Assembly (NCBI GenBank): GCA_964622275.1
Contig: CAZUMX010000013.1
Coordinates: 1-24,433, forward strand
Length of the DNA stretch: 24,433 nt
Reading direction: 5' to 3'
DNA from: CAYPEZ01 sp964622275
GTDB taxonomy: Bacteria; Patescibacteriota; Minisyncoccia; Phycocordibacterales; UBA6899
The translations under genes were made by a program, and so were the position numbers. Under the pieces are notes generated by a model. It was not told the DNA's origin. It saw nothing but the letters and a program-made list of their open reading frames with translations, and did not search any database. Shown here piece by piece: positions 7,981-15,490 of the stretch (positions within the stretch are counted from its first letter, which is position 1; every line of letters starts with the position of its first letter).

Positions 7981-8025
7981 CAATTTTGGCCGGGAACATA
8001 CAAGAGGAAGATGGCTGTAAAAAAA

Positions 8026-8053
8026 TGCCACACCTGTAGATCGAGGTGTGGCA
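8026..8053 (-). terminator. Intrinsic terminator of the P-loop kinase gene
   Basis: On the minus strand TGCCACACCT pairs with AGGTGTGGCA (10-bp perfect stem, 8-nt loop) and is followed at once by a run of seven U. It lies 18 nt after the kinase stop codon. With the hairpin at 7953-7980 the gene has two terminators in series. Confidence 0.88.
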
Positions 8054-8071
8054 AAGAACAATTGCGAGCGT

Positions 8072-8725
8072 CTACGCTCTATTTTTGGCATCGTTGATGA
8101 TGCCTTGGAACTCATTTGCCCTCATGCGCATGAGGTCGGGGTCAGGATCGACACCCGATAGAAAGTCCCATGCTTCTTGGAGCGCAGACTCACCAACCGA
8201 CGTGTTGAGGTAGAGTGGCTGGTATGCATTCGGTAACTCGTATTGTGCCCAAATGCGGACAGCCCAGTTGAAGTCGAACACGTCCGTGTTGGTTCCATCT
8301 CTTTGAACTCTATCCTCCATCCTTCTCCTTGCCTCATCCAAGCTGCTATAGAGAAGGATAATACGTAATGTCGTTGTTGGCCGCGTATCTCCCTTCTCAT
8401 CAGCAATCTGAGCGAGATACGATTCTGCGCTCTTTACCGTATCCACTAGGGGTTCCTGATGATTGCGACGAGTCAGAAGCGGCATTTCTAGCGCTACCGT
8501 TGGAGCTCGATCGATGACGAGCTGTTTTTTAAGTTCGTTGCGTGTAAGCTCATTGCGGTAGACACCCTCGGCACTGGTCAGCGCCTTGTCCTTCCAGTAC
8601 TTTTTTCGGATGTCATCCATACGGATGATGGATGCTTCGAGAAGGCAAGCCTCCCGAGCACGCTCTAGAAGCCATGATTTTCCACCCAGTGTGGGTCCGG
8701 AAAAAACAAATATTTGATGATTCAC
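8072..8725 (-). CDS. P-loop NTPase / small-molecule kinase-like protein
   Basis: A 217-residue protein with a Walker A motif GPTLGGKS (residues 10-17) right after a hydrophobic strand (IFVFS), then IIRMDD about 20 residues on and LRIILLYSS before DEARRRMEDRV, the arrangement of AAA_33/NMP-kinase/zeta-toxin-like kinases. The phosphorylated substrate cannot be told. I chose GTG 8725 over GTG 8734 because GGAG at 8737-8734 then sits 8 nt upstream, an ideal Shine-Dalgarno. This is one of the few clear ones in the window. The gene opposes its neighbours, has a consensus promoter and double terminator, and lies between the two copies of the 108-bp repeat. It has no evident link to glycan synthesis and may be a recent arrival or a toxin-like cargo. 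Confidence 0.82.
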   Translation of the reverse strand: MNHQIFVFSGPTLGGKSWLLERAREACLLEASIIRMDDIRKKYWKDKALTSAEGVYRNELTRNELKKQLVIDRAPTVALEMPLLTRRNHQEPLVDTVKSAESYLAQIADEKGDTRPTTTLRIILLYSSLDEARRRMEDRVQRDGTNTDVFDFNWAVRIWAQYELPNAYQPLYLNTSVGESALQEAWDFLSGVDPDPDLMRMRANEFQGIINDAKNRA

Positions 8726-8748
8726 TGAGAACACTCCGTTTCTGTACT

Positions 8749-8783
8749 ATAAATTATTATATAGCAGTATTATATATTGTCAA
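8749..8783 (-). promoter_or_regulatory. Consensus sigma70-type promoter of the kinase gene
   Basis: On the minus strand TTGACA (8783-8778), 16 nt, TATAAT (8761-8756). Both hexamers are perfect consensus. Transcription would start near 8749, giving a 24-nt leader with GGAG at 8737-8734 before GTG 8725. It is the strongest promoter seen in the window. Confidence 0.8.
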
Positions 8784-8888
8784 GTCTGCTTCCGCAAAAG
8801 ATTCTAGGAAGTCGTCTATCAGCTTTTTGAATTCTTTACTGATGGGGGTATCGGGAATTTTTCTGAGTATTCGTTGTTTCCCAATCAT
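8757..8888 (-). CDS. Possible 43-codon small ORF upstream of the kinase
   Basis: ATG 8888 to TAA 8757 on the minus strand encodes 43 residues with a charged, helix-prone centre (KEFKKLIDDFLESFAEADL). No family is recognised and no Shine-Dalgarno precedes it; an in-frame stop lies three codons above the ATG. Its 3' end contains the kinase promoter and ends 31 nt before the kinase start. It could be a small partner protein, a remnant of a longer gene, or chance. Low confidence. Confidence 0.25.
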   Translation of the reverse strand: MIGKQRILRKIPDTPISKEFKKLIDDFLESFAEADLTIYNTAI

Positions 8889-8909
8889 TAGAAACTATTC
8901 GAGATGGCA

Positions 8910-9015
8910 ACACATCATTCTCTCTAAAGTTGGGGGGGAAGGTGCTGTACGAGGATTTGCAGAAATGATCCTTGATGCGTGGGGAATTGATGAAACTTCT
9001 TTCCCTGCAGCATAG
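8910..9015 (+). pseudogene. Orphan 3' fragment of the HAD phosphatase gene
   Basis: Encodes a copy of the last about 34 residues of the phosphatase with no 5' part. All four base differences from the intact gene change an amino acid (D to V, K to E, E to G and R to W, in tail order), including the Glu of the family GAVRE motif. That fits loss of selection. The frame stays open upstream to 8632, but this only crosses the opposite strand of the kinase gene and has no HAD motifs. Confidence 0.85.
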
Positions 9016-9017
9016 TT
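8910..9017 (+). repeat. 108-bp direct repeat, copy 2 (orphan)
   Basis: Second copy of bases 7313-7420; 104 of 108 positions agree. It includes the stop codon of the phosphatase reading frame and the following two bases, then diverges (TCAACAAG here, CATATTAA in copy 1). Confidence 0.97.
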
Positions 9018-9078
9018 TCAACAAGAGGAAAAACACTGCTGTCATTAGGAACAGAGACAATTTTTTTATGAGCAGTTT

Positions 9079-9105
9079 TGCCAGTCTTATTTTTTAGTTT
9101 AGAAT
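9079..9105 (+). promoter_or_regulatory. Candidate promoter of the SDR-ALDH-transketolase operon
   Basis: TTGCCA (9079-9084, 5 of 6), 15 nt, TAGAAT (9100-9105, 5 of 6). Spacing is short by two. Transcription would start near 9112, three bases before ATG 9115, so the mRNA would be almost leaderless. Confidence 0.45.
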
Positions 9106-9114
9106 CGAGAATAT

Positions 9115-9903
9115 ATGATCACAAAAGACCTGTTCCGTCTTGACGGAGAAATTGCGATTGTTACTGGAGGAGAGGGCCAGCTTGGCCAACAATATGTTGA
9201 GGCGCTCAGTTGCGCTGGGGCGAAGGTTGTAAGTGTCGACATGCGTACGGGTAAATCAGGCAAGACCATTGTCGCAGATATCACTAAAAAAGAAGATGTC
9301 AAACGCGCATTTGATGAGATTGAAAAGCATATTGGCACAGCCACCATCCTTGTGAACAATGCGGGGGCTGATTCTCCTCCCAATGCAAGCGCGGCTGAAA
9401 ATGGCCCATTTGAGGATTATCCTGAGGCATCATGGGACACGGTCATTGATTCCCATCTCAAGGGAGCATTCTTCATGTCACAAGAATTTATGCGCCGATA
9501 CAAAGATGCCGGGAAGAAACACGGAAGCATCATCAACGTCTCTTCAACCTATGGTGTGGTGACTCCCGACCAGTCTCTATATGATTTTCGAAGAAAAAAC
9601 GGAGAGACATTTTATAAACCTGTGGCTTATAGTGTCGCAAAAAGCGGGATGCTGAACTTTACGCGATGGCTTGCGGAATACGGTTCTTCCTGGGGAATCC
9701 GAGCGAATTGTCTGGTTTTAGGTGGTGTTGCAAATAGTCAGGCGGAGGAGTTCACCAAGGAGTACAACAAACGCACAATTCTTGGGCGGATGGCGCAGGC
9801 AGATGAATATAACGGAGCGATGATTTTTCTTGCTTCTCACAAAGCCTCGTCATATGTGACAGGGGCTATTCTGGCAAATGACGGAGGGTGGACAGCACGA
9901 TAA
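9115..9903 (+). CDS. Short-chain dehydrogenase/reductase, PtmA-like
   Basis: A classical 262-residue SDR using NAD(P)H. Cofactor motif TGGEGQLG at residues 17-24, NNAG at 81-84, catalytic Ser at 143/144, Tyr172 and Lys176 in YSVAK, and a C-terminal GGWTA end. The stretch between Ser and Tyr (STYGVVTPDQSLYDF, then a 10-residue loop) and the end of the protein resemble the PtmA subgroup, known from flagellin legionaminate-type modification loci in Campylobacter. That resemblance is from memory of the family and not from a search. Substrate is unknown; oxidation or reduction of a sugar or sugar acid in the nonulosonate pathway is plausible. The ALDH gene starts 4 nt after the stop, so the two are co-transcribed. 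Confidence 0.88.
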   Translation: MITKDLFRLDGEIAIVTGGEGQLGQQYVEALSCAGAKVVSVDMRTGKSGKTIVADITKKEDVKRAFDEIEKHIGTATILVNNAGADSPPNASAAENGPFEDYPEASWDTVIDSHLKGAFFMSQEFMRRYKDAGKKHGSIINVSSTYGVVTPDQSLYDFRRKNGETFYKPVAYSVAKSGMLNFTRWLAEYGSSWGIRANCLVLGGVANSQAEEFTKEYNKRTILGRMAQADEYNGAMIFLASHKASSYVTGAILANDGGWTAR

Positions 9904-9907
9904 CAGT

Positions 9908-11341
9908 ATGGATACGAAAATCATCACGAGTTTGGTTTCTGGTGTGAATTCCGCAACAGGGCAGACGTTTTTGAAGATTGCTCCGGGGACAGGCGCACCA
10001 CTGTTAACGGTTGTTGGAGCATCGTCTTCGGTGATTGAGAATGCTCTGGTAAATGCTACAGAATCTTACCGATCATGGAGCGAATTGGGCATAGTGCGCC
10101 GCGGTGACATCCTTCGGAAGGCGGTGGAGCTATTGGGAAATCAGCGCGAGAGGGTTGCCTTGGAGATCGCAGAAGAGACAGGAAGACCGCATTCACAGGT
10201 CCTTGGAGAAGTTGATGCAGCTATTGCATGCGGGGTCTTCTTCGTCGAAGAAAGCAAGAAGATAACAGCAATGAGCATTCCCAGTAAAGTCCAAGGACGT
10301 ACCATTGAACTCCGTCAAGCAAGCATCGGTCCAGGATTATTGATAACCCCGTTTAACAACCCGCTGGCAGGCATCGCATGGAAAGCATTCCCTGCACTCC
10401 TCTGTGGGAATACTCTTGTCATTAAGGCGCATGAGTTAACACCTCGCACACCAAACCTCTTTGCCAAGATCCTTTTTGACGCAGGAGTTCCAGAAAAAGT
10501 CATTTCCGTCATACAGGGAGATCGCTCAGTTGGGGAGATGCTCGTTCAGGATCCGCACTTTACATTCATCAGCTTCACTGGATCAAACAAAGCGGGATCT
10601 GCTATCCTCTCTGCCACAGCATCGCGTCTAACCCGTGTTTCTATTGAGGCGGGAGGGAAAAACCCTTTTGTTGTTTGCGCTGATGCAGACATCGATAATG
10701 CTGTCCGAAAAGGGGTGCAGTCAGCGTTTGTTGATGCGGGACAACGCTGCGCAGCAGCAAGTCGATTCCTCATTATGGGAGAAGTCTACAATGAGTTCGT
10801 AAAAAAATTCATCGAACAGACGTCTCGACTTCATGTAGGACTTTCAAACGACTGTGACTACGGGGCGATCATTTCCGAAGATCGTCTGTCGCATATTCTC
10901 AAAAAACGCGACAATGCGATCCAGAGAGGACTGAAACCTCTGCTTCTTGGCGAACGACTCCCTGGGGGCGGGTCTTTTCTTTCTCCGAGTATTTTGGAAT
11001 GCGCCGACTCTAGCGATCCACTTGCACAGGAAGAAACTTTTGGTCCTGTTGTCACACTCCACCGCATAGAATCTTTGGACGAGGCTATCCTCATGGCGAA
11101 CAGTACTGGGTACGGCCTGTCGAGCGCCATCCACACCCGTACGATAGAGGATGCGGAGAAGTTCGCAAGGGAGTATCATGGCGGGGTTGTGCGCATCAAT
11201 GGGCCAACGCACGGAAGTGAACCCCATGTTCCTTTTGGCGGGGAGGGGTTATCTGGGAATGGGTGGAGGGAACCTGGGTTTGCCGCACTTCAATTTTATT
11301 CATCGCTCAAACAGGTGAGCAAAGACACCTCAAGCCATTAA
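9908..11341 (+). CDS. NAD(P)-dependent aldehyde dehydrogenase
   Basis: A full-length 477-residue ALDH-superfamily enzyme that would oxidise an aldehyde to an acid. General-base Glu247 lies in IEAGGKNP and the catalytic Cys281 in GQRCAAASR; TFISFTGSN (cofactor loop) and QEETFGPV near the C-terminus are also present, as is the PFNNPLAGIAWK segment (in many homologues NFPxxxxxWK). ATG 9908 was chosen because it lies just after the SDR stop; an in-frame opening upstream lies inside the SDR gene. Placed between an SDR and a transketolase in one operon, it may process a sugar-derived aldehyde. Family certain; substrate unknown. Confidence 0.92.
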   Translation: MDTKIITSLVSGVNSATGQTFLKIAPGTGAPLLTVVGASSSVIENALVNATESYRSWSELGIVRRGDILRKAVELLGNQRERVALEIAEETGRPHSQVLGEVDAAIACGVFFVEESKKITAMSIPSKVQGRTIELRQASIGPGLLITPFNNPLAGIAWKAFPALLCGNTLVIKAHELTPRTPNLFAKILFDAGVPEKVISVIQGDRSVGEMLVQDPHFTFISFTGSNKAGSAILSATASRLTRVSIEAGGKNPFVVCADADIDNAVRKGVQSAFVDAGQRCAAASRFLIMGEVYNEFVKKFIEQTSRLHVGLSNDCDYGAIISEDRLSHILKKRDNAIQRGLKPLLLGERLPGGGSFLSPSILECADSSDPLAQEETFGPVVTLHRIESLDEAILMANSTGYGLSSAIHTRTIEDAEKFAREYHGGVVRINGPTHGSEPHVPFGGEGLSGNGWREPGFAALQFYSSLKQVSKDTSSH

Positions 11342-11363
11342 TCACACGTAACAGCACATCATT

Positions 11364-13304
11364 ATGGGAGAACTTGGAGGGAAAACGACTTATACGACAA
11401 TGGAGCTTTGTTATCTTGATCAAAAAGAGCTCAAACGCATTCTTGCTGCAACAACCGATGTGGTACTTCGAACCCAGCTTCTTGCTGCCGCAAATCGGCT
11501 GAATACTCTGTATATGATCATGCGTGCGGGGTCTGGCCACATCGGCTCATCGTTTAGTGCCATGGATATTTTTTCTTGGCTATGGCTCAATGAGCTCGAG
11601 GACGGTAATGCACTGCGTCCAGGGAAAGATGTTTTTTTCTCTTCCAAAGGACATGATGCGCCAGGGTTGTATGCCACACTCATTGCTCTCGGAAAACTTC
11701 CATTTTCTTTCATTCATACGCTCAGAAGATATAAAGGCTTACCAGGGCATCCAGATGTTGAAATCCCATACATCGCAACGAATACGGGTTCTCTGGGTAT
11801 GGGGATTTCCAAGGCACATGGAATGGTGCGCGCCAAGCGATTAAAACGCGAGAAGGGGAATGTCTACATTCTCACTGGTGATGGAGAGCTTCAAGAAGGG
11901 CAATTTTGGGAATCACTACAGCCGGCAGCGAATGATGCGTGTGGTGAAATCACTGTCATCGTCGACCATAATAAGATCCAGTCGGATACATTAGTGTCGG
12001 AAACGAGTGATCTTGGAAACATCGAAGGGAAACTCCGTGCTTTTGGATGGGAAGTTTCTCGCATAGATGGGCACGATTTGTCAGCGCTCAGAGACACGCT
12101 CCGTGCGATGCGACAGATCACCGATCGACCAAAAATAATCATTGCCGATACGGTCAAAGGGAAAGGTGTGAGCTTTATGGAAAAAATTGATCCCGACGGA
12201 TACTATCGGTATCACAGTGGAGCTCCCGCAATCCCGCAATATCTTCAGGCTGCGGAAGAACTCCTCCAGGGGCTCAATGCACTTCTTGGCAAGGCAGGGG
12301 TAAAACCAGCAACTGTGACCACTGTCGAAATTCCTGCACGTGTTCCTGCGCACGCCCCCCAACGCCTCATTACTGCATATACAGAGGAGCTCTTGGCGTT
12401 AGCAAAAAAACACAAATCGATTGTGGCGATGGACGGAGATCTTGTTCTAGATACTGGCCTCATTCCATTCAAAGCAAAGTACCCAGAGCGATATATTGAA
12501 GCGGGAATTGCTGAGCAAGATATGGTGTCACAAGCAGGAGGCATGGCGCTGCGTGGGATGCTTCCCATTGTGCATTCATTCGCCTGCTTCCTTCCGACCA
12601 GAGCAAACGAACACTTCTACAATAATGCGTCCGAGCGGACGAAAATCATTTATACTGCATCTCTTGCGGGGCTGCTTCCTGGCGGGCCAGGGCATTCTCA
12701 TCAGTCTGTCCGTGATATTTCTATTGTCGGTTCTATCCCAGGGTTAACTCTCATCGAGCCGTCGAATGAAGAAGAGACGAAGATGGCGCTTCGTTGGGCG
12801 GTAGAGAAAAATACTCAAAGCTCATATCTTCGTCTTGTGAGTATTCCTGTCGAAACGCCCTTTACCTTGCCTAAAGGATACACGCTCACAGAAGGGAAGG
12901 GCGCAATGCTCCTCCCCGGGAAAGACGTTATTATTGTTGCGTATGGTCCAGTAATGCTCTCGGAGGCATATAAGGCAGCTCAAAAGCTCAAGAAGGATGG
13001 ACTTTCTGTGGGACTCATCGCCCTCCCATGGCTCAACACTCTGGATGAATCGTGGTTCCTCCGTACTGTCTCAAAAGTACGCATGGTCGTTGCTCTGGAT
13101 GACCACTATAAAAAACTCGGACAATCAGCAATGCTTGCTCAGACGCTTGCAGCTCGACGGGGAACACCGCCACTTCTTCCTATGGGGCTGGATGATATCC
13201 CTGTTTGTGGAGCAAATGGAGAAGTGCTTCAGTATCACAAGCTTGATGCAGATTCTCTTGCGGTAACGATTCGCACTGCATTTCGGAAATTAAAAAAACA
13301 ATAA
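11364..13304 (+). CDS. Transketolase, full length in one chain
   Basis: A thiamine-diphosphate enzyme of 646 residues that moves a two-carbon ketol unit between sugar phosphates. GSGHIGSSFSAMD at residues 56-68 and the ThDP site GDGELQEGQ starting at 172, with VDHNKIQSD about 201-209, mark the first domain. The pyrimidine domain has EAGIAEQDM (catalytic-activating Glu384), and a third domain follows. The first motif resembles the short, split transketolases of archaea and some bacteria; here both halves are in one chain. ATG 11364 lies 22 nt after the ALDH stop; ATG 11400 is an alternative. It could serve central metabolism, where the non-oxidative pentose route is common in CPR bacteria, or a special sugar pathway with the SDR and ALDH genes. 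Confidence 0.92.
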   Translation: MGELGGKTTYTTMELCYLDQKELKRILAATTDVVLRTQLLAAANRLNTLYMIMRAGSGHIGSSFSAMDIFSWLWLNELEDGNALRPGKDVFFSSKGHDAPGLYATLIALGKLPFSFIHTLRRYKGLPGHPDVEIPYIATNTGSLGMGISKAHGMVRAKRLKREKGNVYILTGDGELQEGQFWESLQPAANDACGEITVIVDHNKIQSDTLVSETSDLGNIEGKLRAFGWEVSRIDGHDLSALRDTLRAMRQITDRPKIIIADTVKGKGVSFMEKIDPDGYYRYHSGAPAIPQYLQAAEELLQGLNALLGKAGVKPATVTTVEIPARVPAHAPQRLITAYTEELLALAKKHKSIVAMDGDLVLDTGLIPFKAKYPERYIEAGIAEQDMVSQAGGMALRGMLPIVHSFACFLPTRANEHFYNNASERTKIIYTASLAGLLPGGPGHSHQSVRDISIVGSIPGLTLIEPSNEEETKMALRWAVEKNTQSSYLRLVSIPVETPFTLPKGYTLTEGKGAMLLPGKDVIIVAYGPVMLSEAYKAAQKLKKDGLSVGLIALPWLNTLDESWFLRTVSKVRMVVALDDHYKKLGQSAMLAQTLAARRGTPPLLPMGLDDIPVCGANGEVLQYHKLDADSLAVTIRTAFRKLKKQ

Positions 13305-13337
13305 ATAAGAAGCCCATTGCTGAGCTTCTTATTTATT
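13300..13337. terminator. Bidirectional hairpin between transketolase and fcl
   Basis: AATAAATAAGAAGC (13300-13313) pairs perfectly over 14 bp with GCTTCTTATTTATT (13324-13337) around a 10-nt loop. The transketolase stop lies within the 5' arm and the fcl stop is 12 nt beyond the 3' arm. A/T flanks give U-rich 3' arms in both directions, suited to two convergent genes. Confidence 0.75.
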
Positions 13338-13348
13338 CAGGGGTTGAG

Positions 13349-14281
13349 TTAAACACCTTGTTGTTGAAGGAACCACTCATATGTCTTCTTGATACCCTCC
13401 TGTAGCGATGTTTTTGGCTTCCACCCAAGGGCTTGGATCTTACTGATATCAAGCTGCTTCTTAGGTGTCCCATCGGGTTTTGTGGTGTCCCAGACGATCT
13501 TTCCTTTGAACCCGACAACCTCAGCGACGATCTCGGTGAGCTCCTTGATGGTCATATCAATCCCAGTTCCTACATTCACGATAGATGAGCCATCATACGC
13601 ATTCATCAGAAGCACGAGCGCATCCGCAAGGTCGTCAATATAGAGAAACTCTCGGTAGACCTTTCCGGTCCCCCACGCAGTCACCGTAGGGGAGTTGGCG
13701 ATCTTCGCTTCATGGAAGCGGCGAATGAGCGCTGGGAGAACGTGTGAATTCGTGGGATGGAAATTATCTCCAGGTCCATAAAGGTTGGTTGGCATCGCAG
13801 AGATGAAGTTCTTGCCATGCTGCTGTCGATAGGATTTGCATAAAGATATCCCAGCGATCTTTGCGATCGCGTATGCCTCGTTCGTTTGCTCGAGGGGGCC
13901 GGTCAGCAGGTACTCTTCTTTGATGGGTTGTGGTGCTTCGCGAGGGTAGATACAAGAACTTCCGAGAAATAGAAGTTTTTTAGCTCCATAGAGATGGGCT
14001 GCGTTTATCATGTTCGCCTCAATCATCAGGTTCTCATATGAGAAGTCTGCAGGGTAGGTGTTGTTCGCCACGATACCTCCTACTTTTGCACCAGAGACAA
14101 AAACATATTCTGGCTGCTCCTTTTTGAAGAAAGCCTCGACGTCCGTCTGGCGCGTGAGGTCAAGCTCAGCCCGAGTTCGGGTAATGATATTTGTGTACCC
14201 TTGTTTTTTAAGGGCTCTGACGATCGAACTCCCGACGAGTCCTCGATGACCTGCGACGAAAATTTTAGCGCTTTTTTCCAT
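13349..14281 (-). CDS. fcl: GDP-L-fucose synthase
   Basis: Epimerase/reductase (310 residues) converting GDP-4-keto-6-deoxy-D-mannose to GDP-L-fucose with NADPH. It is an extended SDR: GHRGLVGSS at residues 11-19, Ser108/109 in FLGSSCIYP, and Tyr137/Lys141 in YAIAK. SGAKVGGIVANNTYPADF (63-80), TNLYGPGDNF and the LYIDDLADA segment are typical of Fcl. It starts 17 nt inside the end of gmd, in another frame, so the two are surely co-translated, and it lies second in a two-gene minus-strand operon. Length matches the family. Function is well supported by the gmd partner. Confidence 0.95.
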   Translation of the reverse strand: MEKSAKIFVAGHRGLVGSSIVRALKKQGYTNIITRTRAELDLTRQTDVEAFFKKEQPEYVFVSGAKVGGIVANNTYPADFSYENLMIEANMINAAHLYGAKKLLFLGSSCIYPREAPQPIKEEYLLTGPLEQTNEAYAIAKIAGISLCKSYRQQHGKNFISAMPTNLYGPGDNFHPTNSHVLPALIRRFHEAKIANSPTVTAWGTGKVYREFLYIDDLADALVLLMNAYDGSSIVNVGTGIDMTIKELTEIVAEVVGFKGKIVWDTTKPDGTPKKQLDISKIQALGWKPKTSLQEGIKKTYEWFLQQQGV

Positions 14282-15338
14282 GTCCCTTAGTCTTTTTGGT
14301 ATTTTTCGGGTCTTCAGCTTCGAAATCCGCTTCCACCATCAAGTCGACAAGTTTTTCAAAAGTAATTTTAGGCTTCCAGCCAAGTGCTTTCTTAGCCTTT
14401 GAGTAGTCTCCGATCAATACATCGACTTCTGCTGGGCGGAAATATCGTGGGTCTATCTCGATGAGTACTTTACCGGTTTTGCGATCGACGCCTTTTTCGT
14501 TCACGCCTTTACCTTTCCACATGATGTCGTAGCCAAGTTTTTTCGCTGCTTTCTCTACGAACTCACGGACGGTATGTGTCTCTCCTGTTGCAAGAACGAA
14601 ATCATCCGGAGTGTCATGCTGGAGCATGAGCCACATGCCATAGGCGTAGTCTTGTGCGTGACCCCAATCGCGTTTGGCATCGAGGTTGCCGAGACGAAGA
14701 CGGTCTTCGAGGCCGTGCTTGATGCGTGCGAGTCCTCGAGTGACCTTGCGGGTGACGAACGTTTCACCTCGACGGGGAGATTCGTGGTTAAAAAGAATAC
14801 CATTCGAGGCAAAGAGACCGTAGCTTTCTCGGTAATTTCTTGTGATCCAATATCCAAAGACTTTTGCGACGGCATATGGGGAGCGGGGGTGGAATGGGGT
14901 CTCTTCAGATTGAGGGATCTCATGGACCTTCCCGAACATCTCTGACGATGATGCTTGATAAAACCTTGCCCCATTATTGAGTTCTCGAACAGCCTCGAGA
15001 ATGCGTAAGACACCAAGCGCATCAATGTTCGCACTATATTCAGGAATATCAAAACTGACGCGGACATGGCTTTGGGCTGCGAGATTGTAAATCTCATTTG
15101 GAGAGATCTTTTTTATAAGTTTCGAGACACTGCTCCCGTCTGCCAGGTCCCCGTAATGGAGGAAAAGACGGGCGTCTTTATAGGTTTTATACAGATGATC
15201 GATGCGATCAGTTTTGAAATTACTCGTGCGGCGAACGATCGCATGGACCTCATATCCTTTCTCAAGGAGGAGTTCGGCCAAATATGATCCGTCTTGTCCA
15301 GTGATTCCAGTGATTAAGGCTTTTTTGGCTTTTTTCAT
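14265..15338 (-). CDS. gmd: GDP-mannose 4,6-dehydratase
   Basis: Makes GDP-4-keto-6-deoxy-D-mannose from GDP-D-mannose (357 residues, NADP+). Seen: TGITGQDGSYL at residues 10-20, SSSEMFGKV at 130-138, Tyr155/Lys159 in YAVAK, FNHESPRRGETFV and GNLDAKRDWGHAQDY, all hallmarks of Gmd. The C-terminal tail is lysine-rich. It is the first gene of the fucose operon; the enzyme supplies the Fcl substrate. GDP-mannose synthesis genes are not in the window. It starts at ATG 15338 with no Shine-Dalgarno, 20 nt below a TATAAT box. Confidence 0.97.
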   Translation of the reverse strand: MKKAKKALITGITGQDGSYLAELLLEKGYEVHAIVRRTSNFKTDRIDHLYKTYKDARLFLHYGDLADGSSVSKLIKKISPNEIYNLAAQSHVRVSFDIPEYSANIDALGVLRILEAVRELNNGARFYQASSSEMFGKVHEIPQSEETPFHPRSPYAVAKVFGYWITRNYRESYGLFASNGILFNHESPRRGETFVTRKVTRGLARIKHGLEDRLRLGNLDAKRDWGHAQDYAYGMWLMLQHDTPDDFVLATGETHTVREFVEKAAKKLGYDIMWKGKGVNEKGVDRKTGKVLIEIDPRYFRPAEVDVLIGDYSKAKKALGWKPKITFEKLVDLMVEADFEAEDPKNTKKTKGHGKKR

Positions 15339-15358
15339 ACGTTATGTTGTTACGAGGC

Positions 15359-15364
15359 ATTATA
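15359..15364 (-). promoter_or_regulatory. -10 box of the gmd-fcl operon
   Basis: Minus-strand TATAAT (perfect) ending at 15359. Transcription would begin near 15352, leaving a 14-nt leader before ATG 15338. No good -35 at 16-18 nt. Confidence 0.5.
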
Positions 15365-15391
15365 CCTTTCAAAGGAGGGAAAATGTATTGA

Positions 15392-15440
15392 CAATATGCA
15401 AGAATATTGTTTGTTCATTTTATGAGAATAATTAATTCTC
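15392..15440. promoter_or_regulatory. Two inverted repeats in the gmd/GT39 divergent region
   Basis: CAATAT-GCAAGA-ATATTG (15392-15409) and GAGAAT-AATTA-ATTCTC (15424-15440) are perfect 6-bp inverted repeats 14 nt apart in the A/T-rich gap between divergent genes. They could be operators or short hairpins; short A/T-rich palindromes also occur by chance. Confidence 0.25.
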
Positions 15441-15490
15441 GGTACTTGCTCTTTGGATGTAGCTTCATTAGACTTCGGTCCATTGGATAC

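Larger units (their letters stand above)
8735..9114. other. 380-nt stretch without a firm gene between kinase and SDR
   Basis: Going left to right it holds the kinase leader and promoter, the possible 43-codon ORF, the orphan 108-bp repeat copy (8910-9017), and about 97 nt ending in the SDR promoter. A run of seven T at 9061-9067 has no convincing stem before it. Confidence 0.7.

Noticed and set aside
8632..9015. A 127-codon plus-strand frame ending in the HAD-like tail
   Set aside because: Only the part from 8910 matches the phosphatase; the rest crosses the kinase gene and promoter on the opposite strand and has no HAD motifs. Treated as a pseudogene fragment.
7313..9017. The repeat pair considered as insertion-sequence ends or target-site duplication
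   Set aside because: The copies are direct, 108 bp long and coding; no transposase or terminal inverted repeats are present, and target-site duplications are far shorter.
11376..11380. GGAGG considered as a Shine-Dalgarno for ATG 11400 of the transketolase
   Set aside because: It is 19 nt from the ATG, too far; it more probably codes for residues of the longer form starting at 11364.
15388..15393. A perfect plus-strand TTGACA considered as the -35 of the GT39 gene
   Set aside because: No acceptable -10 lies 15-19 nt downstream (TTGTTC region), so it is probably not a promoter element.
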